Below, piece after piece: positions 6,812 to 10,364 of a DNA stretch of 10,364 bases. How positions within the stretch are numbered: the stretch's first letter is position 1; each line of letters opens with the position of its first letter. The position numbers and the translations under genes were made by a program. The stretch comes from Kalaharituber pfeilii (Eukaryota > Ascomycota > Pezizomycetes > Pezizales > Pezizaceae). The notes under the pieces are model-generated. The model saw only the letters and a program-made list of their open reading frames with translations. It was not told the DNA's origin and did not search any database. Location of the stretch: the NCBI GenBank assembly GCA_015179045.1, contig WHUZ01000351.1:1-10364 (forward strand), given 5' to 3'.

Positions 6812-7160
6812 CCTACACTAACATTATACTACTCATACCTTTATTTTTTTTTTTTCCTCATACCCATTACTTGAAGCTCCAGCAATCTCTCTCTCGCCTC
6901 TCTCAGTACTCCAACTACTCCTAGCATGCCCATAGGAGTCTAGAGATGCCTTGAAAGAGATATTACGATATTAGATAACCGGCCCCGTCAGAGCAAATCA
7001 CTAGATAACTAGCTCGAATTGTCAGATAACTAGCCTCATCAGATTGATATCAGATAACCAACTCTATCGGATCGATTCGAGACAAAAGCCTATATTTGAA
7101 ATGGTGGGATTGAAAACTTGAAAACCACAATAACCAACTATGACTACCACCACCACTGAA
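6812..7160. other. Leader of unit B with degenerate short repeats; no gene seen
   Basis: This stretch lies between the putative LTR3 end and the first gag-like frame. It holds a run of 12 T (6844-6855) and a pyrimidine-rich tract (TCTCTCTCGCCTCTCTC, 6889-6905). Four loose repeats then begin AGATAAC at 6973, 7003, 7024 and 7052, each continuing like CTAGCC...TCAGA. The repeats could be relics of a coding repeat (D-N-x-P on the + strand) but carry stops. No primer binding site could be assigned. Confidence 0.5.
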
Positions 7161-7186
7161 TAATCATAGTCGAAGACCCTTATATA

Positions 7187-7276
7187 GCCATTCGGAGTCC
7201 TGCTGCTATTCAGAGTCCTACTGCTATTCAGAATCTTGCTACCATTCGGAGTCCTGCTACTGCTCAGAATCTCATT
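7187..7276 (+). repeat. First 18-bp tandem array, gag of unit B (5 units)
   Basis: Five 18-base units run 7187-7204, 7205-7222, 7223-7240, 7241-7258 and 7259-7276. They translate in one frame as AIRSPA, AIQSPT, AIQNLA, TIRSPA and TAQNLI. Rotated, the consensus is GCT GCT ATT CAG AGT CCT, the same unit as in the second array 350 bases downstream. Low-complexity Ala/Thr/Gln/Pro linkers are common in retroelement gag proteins. Confidence 0.8.
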
Positions 7277-7628
7277 ACTACCAATAGTATTGACATTAGT
7301 CCCAGAAGTGAATCTGTCAGCCACTGCACCTCCCAAGGTATCCATACAATAAACGGGAGGACTTCTTCTTCTCCATGGAAGAGTATTTTGAGGTATGTAA
7401 TATTGAAAGTGATAGTACTAAGAATAGAATGATCTTCTATTACCTGGATAGATCTGTAAAGACCTAGTAGAGACACTATCAGAATTCTAACAGTTGCTTC
7501 CCTACCTTTCCCAGTACTCCAACCACCCAGCCCCTCCTCACTGATAATGGATATTGTGATGTTTGAAGATTACCAACCACCATAAATCATATATATAGCC
7601 CTACTCAGAATTGAAGAGTAGAATTTCT
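7277..7628 (+). pseudogene. gag: gag capsid-like remnant of unit B
   Basis: Gag forms the virus-like particle. One frame gives PEVNLSATAPPKVS (7302-7343), a typical lead-in. After a one-base shift another frame gives LPRYPYNKREDFFFSMEEYF and then EVCNIESDSTKNRMIFYYLD and RSVKT, two TAG codons, RHYQN (7330-7485). This follows the Ty3/gypsy gag pattern 'P.Y.G...e.FF...E.YF....I......K...A..YL.g.A..WW..Y'. The two TAG codons at 7465-7470 stand exactly where the Trp-Trp pair is expected and are explained by TGG to TAG. The rest, to 7628, contains Pro-rich pieces but no clear motif. The segment is framed by the two 18-bp arrays. Confidence 0.7.
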
Positions 7629-7754
7629 GCTGCTACTTAGGAACCTGTCGCTACTCAGACTTGTACTACTACTCAGAGTCCTGCTGCTACTTAGGGACCT
7701 GCCGCCACTCAGATTGGTGCTGCCACTCAGAGTTCTGCTGCTACTCAGAGACCC
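7629..7754 (+). repeat. Second 18-bp tandem array, gag of unit B (7 units)
   Basis: Seven consecutive 18-base units from 7629 translate in one frame as AAT, stop, EP; VATQTC; TTTQSP; AAT, stop, GP; AATQIG; AATQSS; AATQRP. The consensus is GCT GCT ACT CAG AGT CCT. The two stops are TAG in place of CAG, as RIP would make. Degenerate units continue to about 7880 (CTACTGCTTAGAGTC, CTACTGCCACTTAGAGTC). Opposite-strand frames here (7781-8008) are shadows of the repeat. Confidence 0.85.
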
Positions 7755-8362
7755 TCCCGCTGCTGCTTTCAGTTCAATTGCTACTTGGAAGTCCCACTAT
7801 TAATTAGAGTCCTACTGCTTAGAGTCTTGCCACTGCCTAGAACCCTACTGCCACTTAGAGTCCCATTGCCATTACTGTCACTATTCTTACTCAAGGTCCC
7901 ACTACCTTTGCCCAAGGCAAAGCAGCCAAAGTGATTCCCTAAAAAGCTGAAAAATCTTGAAAGATCTAGAATACCCATCATACCCAAGCAGAATCGAAAG
8001 ACCACCAAGCCAGCACATCATTCTAGAGCAATTCCTACCCACAGGCATACTACAGGGCACTTACCTCTCTACACTCACACAACTAATCTTAGTCTTACCA
8101 CTGCCACCGCCAGTCCTACTCAAAGTCCTGCTCACCTCCACCTAAGGTAAAGTAGTCAAAATCATTCTCCGGAAAAGTAAGATGAACTGAAAGAAGAAAG
8201 CTGTATCCATTGCTATCTACTTCTCCAAGTCCTCTACCAATAAGTGCAAACATCGACCAGTAGAATGACCACCACTGAAAGGCCCACCATCTATATTACA
8301 GAACTCAATACAGATAATGAATCAATCTATAGTGATTCGGAAAAAGAATAAGAGGCATCTAA
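7755..8362 (+). pseudogene. gag: gag C-terminal, nucleocapsid-like remnant of unit B
   Basis: This region holds degenerate 18-bp units and then a basic tail present twice. CCCAAGGCAAAGCAGCCAAA (7911) and the related CCTAAGGTAAAGTAGTCAAA (8140) each follow a TCAAxGTCC block; the offset is 229 bases. Translation gives PKAKQPK and PKVK, stop, SK. At 8202-8243 one frame reads CIHCYLLLQVLYQ and then a stop, which has the spacing of a CCHC zinc knuckle (C-x2-C-x4-H-x4-C) with His replaced by Gln and the last Cys by a stop. This is suggestive only. Further on, MTTTERPTIYITELNTDNES (8268-8327) is an open linker leading to the protease. A 62-codon + strand frame at 7957-8145 does not look like gag and is probably chance. 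Confidence 0.5.
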
Positions 8363-8680
8363 AGTACCATTGGAAAGTTCCCAGAATACTACCCTCTCCT
8401 AGCAACCAATATTAAGTTCCAACCCTCAGGAATAAAGATCCGAGCTCTTATTGGCACTGGTGCATCTGTTTCTGTTGTTTCTTTATCTTTAGATAGGACA
8501 CTAGGGTGGAAAGACCAGGCTAGACCCATAAAGATATGACAGAGAGACAGAAGCTCCCTGGAAGGTAGAACAAAGGTCTTAAATATTGCATTTACTTTTT
8601 CCAGCATTTAGGATAAATCAGGTAATGTAATCTCTAGTACTGTACTTGACTTTGATACAGAATGCTTAGATTAATAGTAA
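8363..8680 (+). pseudogene. pro: Retropepsin-like protease remnant of unit B
   Basis: The aspartic protease would cut the gag-pol polyprotein. One frame is open from 8363 to the TGA at 8537 and continues past it. It reads FQPSGIKIRALIGTGASVSV at 8420-8473, the counterpart of retroviral-type 'i..k.ALIDTGAS.S.VS', then SLSLDRTLGW. The catalytic Asp of D-T-G is Gly here (GGC at 8453-8455), so the enzyme is dead even without the stops. After TGA (8537) and TAG (8609) the same frame continues to VLDFDTECLD and three stops (8672-8680), followed by KPV, a likely relic of 'LG.DWL.K.NPVIDW'. The placement between gag and RT agrees with the gypsy order. Confidence 0.8.
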
Positions 8681-8854
8681 AAACCAGTGTTTGGTTCATG
8701 ATTCCCTTGATTTTATTATTTTTTGTGACAAAATTATTTTTTCACCTGTTTTTATTTCTTCTACCTGTTTTTGTTTTGGATTTTGGAAGGAATCGCGAAA
8801 AGAAGGTAATGTACTACTAATAATTAATATGAACATTATGAATGTTATGCTTAA

Positions 8855-9250
8855 GTATTCTCTGAGAAGTAAGCAGCCAGGCATCTCTGCCGATTTGGAG
8901 ATCATGAGATCTTACTTAATGATACTAGTACTAAAGTACCCAATGGCCCAATAATACAAGACTACACTAAAAGATTAAGCTCTGCAGATGTATAGGGAAG
9001 AACATCTACCCACTGGTAAGATTAGGTATTTAAGACCTATAGCTGGTACTGATACTATCTGTCCAGAAAAAGGATAGCTCACTATATTCACATATAGACT
9101 AAAGGAGGACTCAACAAAAGTATAGTACTGAATTGGCATTCCCTCCCACTTATACCAGAGCTGCAGAGTTGCATAAGAATACCTCATTTGAAATCAGTCA
9201 GGCAATAAAAACCTGTTCGAATATACTGACATGCCTTTTGGAGTTGTCAA
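8855..9250 (+). pseudogene. pol: Reverse transcriptase remnant of unit B (fingers and start of palm)
   Basis: One frame at 8855-8965 reads VFSEK, stop, AARHLCRFGDHEIL, then TKVPNGPIIQD. This matches the gypsy lead-in 'vFSe..A..LPPHRPGDHeI.L.......NGPiy'. A second frame gives QMYREEHLPTGKIRYLRPIA at 8985-9044 and TICPEKG before a TAG, as 'YL.e.L..GkIRPS.SPAGAPi.FV.KKDG'. A third frame holds GGLNKSIVLNWHSLPLIPEL around 9104-9165, as 'RgLN..tv.nryPLPLIpEL'. Then FEYTDMPFGVVKS at 9216-9254 matches 'FEYLVMPFGL.NAP'. The open frames at 8691-8954 (+) and 8696-8905 (-) are shadows: the motif-bearing frame crosses them out of phase. The stretch that should follow MPFG and carry YxDD is missing. Confidence 0.85.
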
Positions 9251-9351
9251 AAGCTAATAGATAGAAATTAGAAGAATATCAATAGGGTAGTATGACTATA
9301 GAACAGGTCCTACAACTACTACTTGACCACAGACTAGCCATGTAAGAAACA

Positions 9352-9470
9352 GTCTTGCTTGGCCATACTATTCAAGTTAATAGTCATAAGCTTAACACCA
9401 TTGCCGACTAGCCAACTACTATACCATTTCATTAAGAACTATAGCACCAAAGTGAAAACCACTTACTTCT
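9352..9470 (+). pseudogene. pol: RT-RNase H connection remnant of unit B
   Basis: VLLGHTIQVNSHKLNTIAD, a TAG, then PTTIPFH is read in one frame from 9352. It matches the gypsy connection segment 'V.FLGhiIs..Gi.mdp.Kv.aI.dWPtP.....v..FLG'. The TAG at 9412-9414 replaces the conserved Trp of D-W-P, as RIP of TGG would do. Only about 110 bases separate this from MPFG (9242), where complete elements need roughly 200 or more to hold the YxDD-bearing palm. A deletion is therefore likely. Confidence 0.75.
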
Positions 9471-9518
9471 CTCATAAGCAACATACTATTTTTATATGGC
9501 AATGCATAACAGTAGTTA

Positions 9519-10060
9519 TTCAATGAACTCAAGCAAGCATTCCTATTCGCTCTAGTACTCTGCTCATGGGATAAAACCCTGAAGGCGATTATGAGATAAA
9601 ACTCTAAAGGTGATTATGAGATAGAACCTTGAAGGTGATCATGGAAACAAATGTATTAGTACTCCACTCAATGGATAGAACCTTTAGGATGATCATAGGA
9701 TAGAACTCTAAAAATGATTATAGGAATTGATATATTTTACTAAAGTCTTACCAGCACTCTCTCCAATACTATGAGAAAAACAGAACTACAATGCTATGCC
9801 AAGTCAACATCCACTTGCGAGCCCTCCATGAAGGCAAATGAAATTACCTTATCTAAGCTATTGATGATTATCAAATACTTCAAGAAATGGTACACTTGCC
9901 TATAAGGCATACATGTCAGCATCTATACTGATTACTATGGTCTTAAATATGTCATTAGTAAGCAGAAGCTTAACTCCCAGCAAGCAAACTAGCATATAAA
10001 GATATGTGAACTAGACTGTACTATCACCTATCATAAAGTAATAACAGAAAGGCTGATACT
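9519..10060 (+). pseudogene. pol: RNase H remnant of unit B, interrupted by repeats
   Basis: FNELKQAFLFALVLCSWD (9519-9572) matches the domain start '.AFdeLK.aF.sAPvL.hwD'. Where the sequence should go on to the first catalytic Asp (E-T-D-A-S-D) there are instead 25-bp tandem repeats (9570-9723). The domain resumes in the same frame with LSKLLMIIKYFKKWYTCL (9849-9902; pattern '.KELLAIi.aF.eWrhYL', catalytic Glu apparently Lys). YTDYYGLKYVISKQKLNSQQ follows (9924-9983; pattern 'YTDHk.LeYf...k.LNrRQARW', Asp kept), and the expected Trp is a TAG. ICELDCTITYH closes the module (pattern 'l.efdf.I.YrpG'). Confidence 0.8.
9570..9723 (+). repeat. 25-bp tandem repeats inside the RNase H remnant
   Basis: Three units are contiguous (9570-9594, 9595-9619, 9620-9644). 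After 29 unrelated bases two more follow (9674-9698, 9699-9723). The consensus is roughly GATARAACCYTRAAGGTGATTATGA. Twenty-five is not a multiple of three, so each added copy changes frame. They occupy the place of the first RNase H catalytic motif. They must have spread after the protein stopped being selected, or in a non-coding copy. Confidence 0.85.
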
Positions 10061-10364
10061 ATATCATATCAATCAAGTAAGGAACCGGCAGGTCTAGAAA
10101 TCCAGCTCTTAAAAGATAGGTAACTACTCACTAATAGAGACCCCATTGAGGAAGACCCAGAGGTTACGAGTAACTAGAGAGTGCATCGTACTCAAGAAGT
10201 GATATTAAGAGATTTCTACCAGAATAGATAGAGAGAAGCTATATAAACATATGTTACCAAAAGACGAAAAGCTAACTAATATACCTGCTGAACCTAATAC
10301 TAGTGCTAAATGGGAGTCAGATCTATTACTCAGTTCAATGTCTCACTGCAATAATTCACTAGCC
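10061..10364 (+). pseudogene. Unresolved pol sequence after RNase H, unit B
   Basis: By position this is the linker and zinc-binding (HHCC) domain ahead of integrase. Short open pieces are ADTISYQSSKEPAGLEIQLL (about 10052-10111; the 'ADALSR' end of RNase H may be its ADTIS) and EVILRDFYQNR near 10196-10230. The latter vaguely recalls the 'e.lr.fHd...aGH.G..kT' segment before integrase. No Cys-x2-Cys is visible and no integrase core is reached before the window ends. Confidence 0.35.

Larger units (their letters stand above)
6168..10364 (+). mobile_element. Unit B: 5' part of a degenerate Ty3/gypsy element
   Basis: LTR3 is followed on the same strand by gag-like, protease, RT and RNase H remnants in gypsy order. 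The window ends before a recognisable integrase core or 3' LTR. The gag end (about 6700-8300) keeps many CCA, CAG and CTG triplets and looks much less RIP-mutated than unit A. The internal sequence shows no obvious close match to unit A, so the two units may be different subfamilies. Confidence 0.8.

Noticed and set aside
6844..6855. T12 run as a LINE/SINE tail on the - strand
   Set aside because: No non-LTR element sequence lies next to it; it is more likely a simple homopolymer in the leader of unit B.
7064..8008. Ser/Gly-rich - strand frames (93, 70 and 75 codons)
   Set aside because: They are the antisense of the 18-bp gag repeats; the + strand carries the gag-like reading.
7957..8145. 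62-codon + strand frame rich in Pro and Leu
   Set aside because: It is out of phase with the gag repeat frame on both sides and shows no family feature.
8389..8607. 72-codon - strand frame
   Set aside because: It is antisense to the protease remnant with the G-T-G-A-S motif.
8691..8954. 87-codon + strand frame and the 69-codon - strand frame over it
   Set aside because: The pre-RT motif VFSEK...GDHEIL...KVPNGPI runs through the same bases in another + frame, so these are shadows.
8975..9187. 70-codon - strand frame
   Set aside because: It is antisense to RT motifs GKIR and LNK...LPLIPEL on the + strand.
1..10364. Bacterial operon, phage or plasmid content
   Set aside because: No long frames, no Shine-Dalgarno-led genes, no prokaryotic families; the coding traces are Ty3/gypsy with RIP damage.

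Overview
The window is eukaryotic repeat DNA, best explained as a repeat-rich, AT-rich block of a filamentous ascomycete (Pezizomycotina) genome. TpA is strikingly abundant, above all as CTA/TAG. Every recognisable coding frame is broken, and stops (mostly TAG, some TAA) repeatedly fall where retrotransposon proteins normally carry Trp or Gln. This is the expected footprint of repeat-induced point mutation (RIP, CpA to TpA on either strand). I see no intact host gene, no tRNA or rRNA, and nothing prokaryotic. The species cannot be named from the sequence.

Everything recognisable belongs to Ty3/gypsy-type LTR retrotransposons, all on the + strand. Three direct LTRs of one family can be placed. 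LTR1 (155 to about 718) and LTR3 (6168 to about 6811) begin TGTTATAGC. LTR2 (4689-5347) begins TATTATAGC and ends in the exact inverted complement, GCTATAATA. LTR1 and LTR2 follow a purine-rich tract; each LTR carries a TATA-like box 27-32 bases upstream of a shared block. The layout is therefore a head-to-tail chain sharing LTRs: [pol tail 1-154] - LTR1 - [unit A: gag remnant, TTTTCG microsatellite, 150-bp duplication, RT, RNase H, integrase, 717-4688] - LTR2 - [820-bp internal region without recognisable pol, 5348-6167] - LTR3 - [unit B: gag, protease, RT, RNase H, 6812-10364, running off the window].

Unit A is heavily mutated, but the order pre-RT, RT, RNase H, zinc-binding-like segment and integrase can be followed through several frameshifts. 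Several catalytic residues are lost: RT YLDD reads YLDS, and the integrase D-D-E reads D-E-D. Unit B is less mutated at its gag end. It has a capsid-like segment between two arrays of the same 18-bp repeat (AATQSP-type peptide), a duplicated basic gag tail, and a protease whose D-T-G reads G-T-G. Its RT lacks the stretch that should hold YxDD, and its RNase H is interrupted by five 25-bp repeats. None of these units can be autonomous as written.

The parts most worth a second look are the LTR-sharing array, the short LTR2-LTR3 unit with its unrecognised decayed frame and 33-bp (11-codon) repeats, the 51-bp array in the U3 part of LTR3, and the uneven RIP damage along one chain. All homology calls were made by eye from translated motifs; no search was run.
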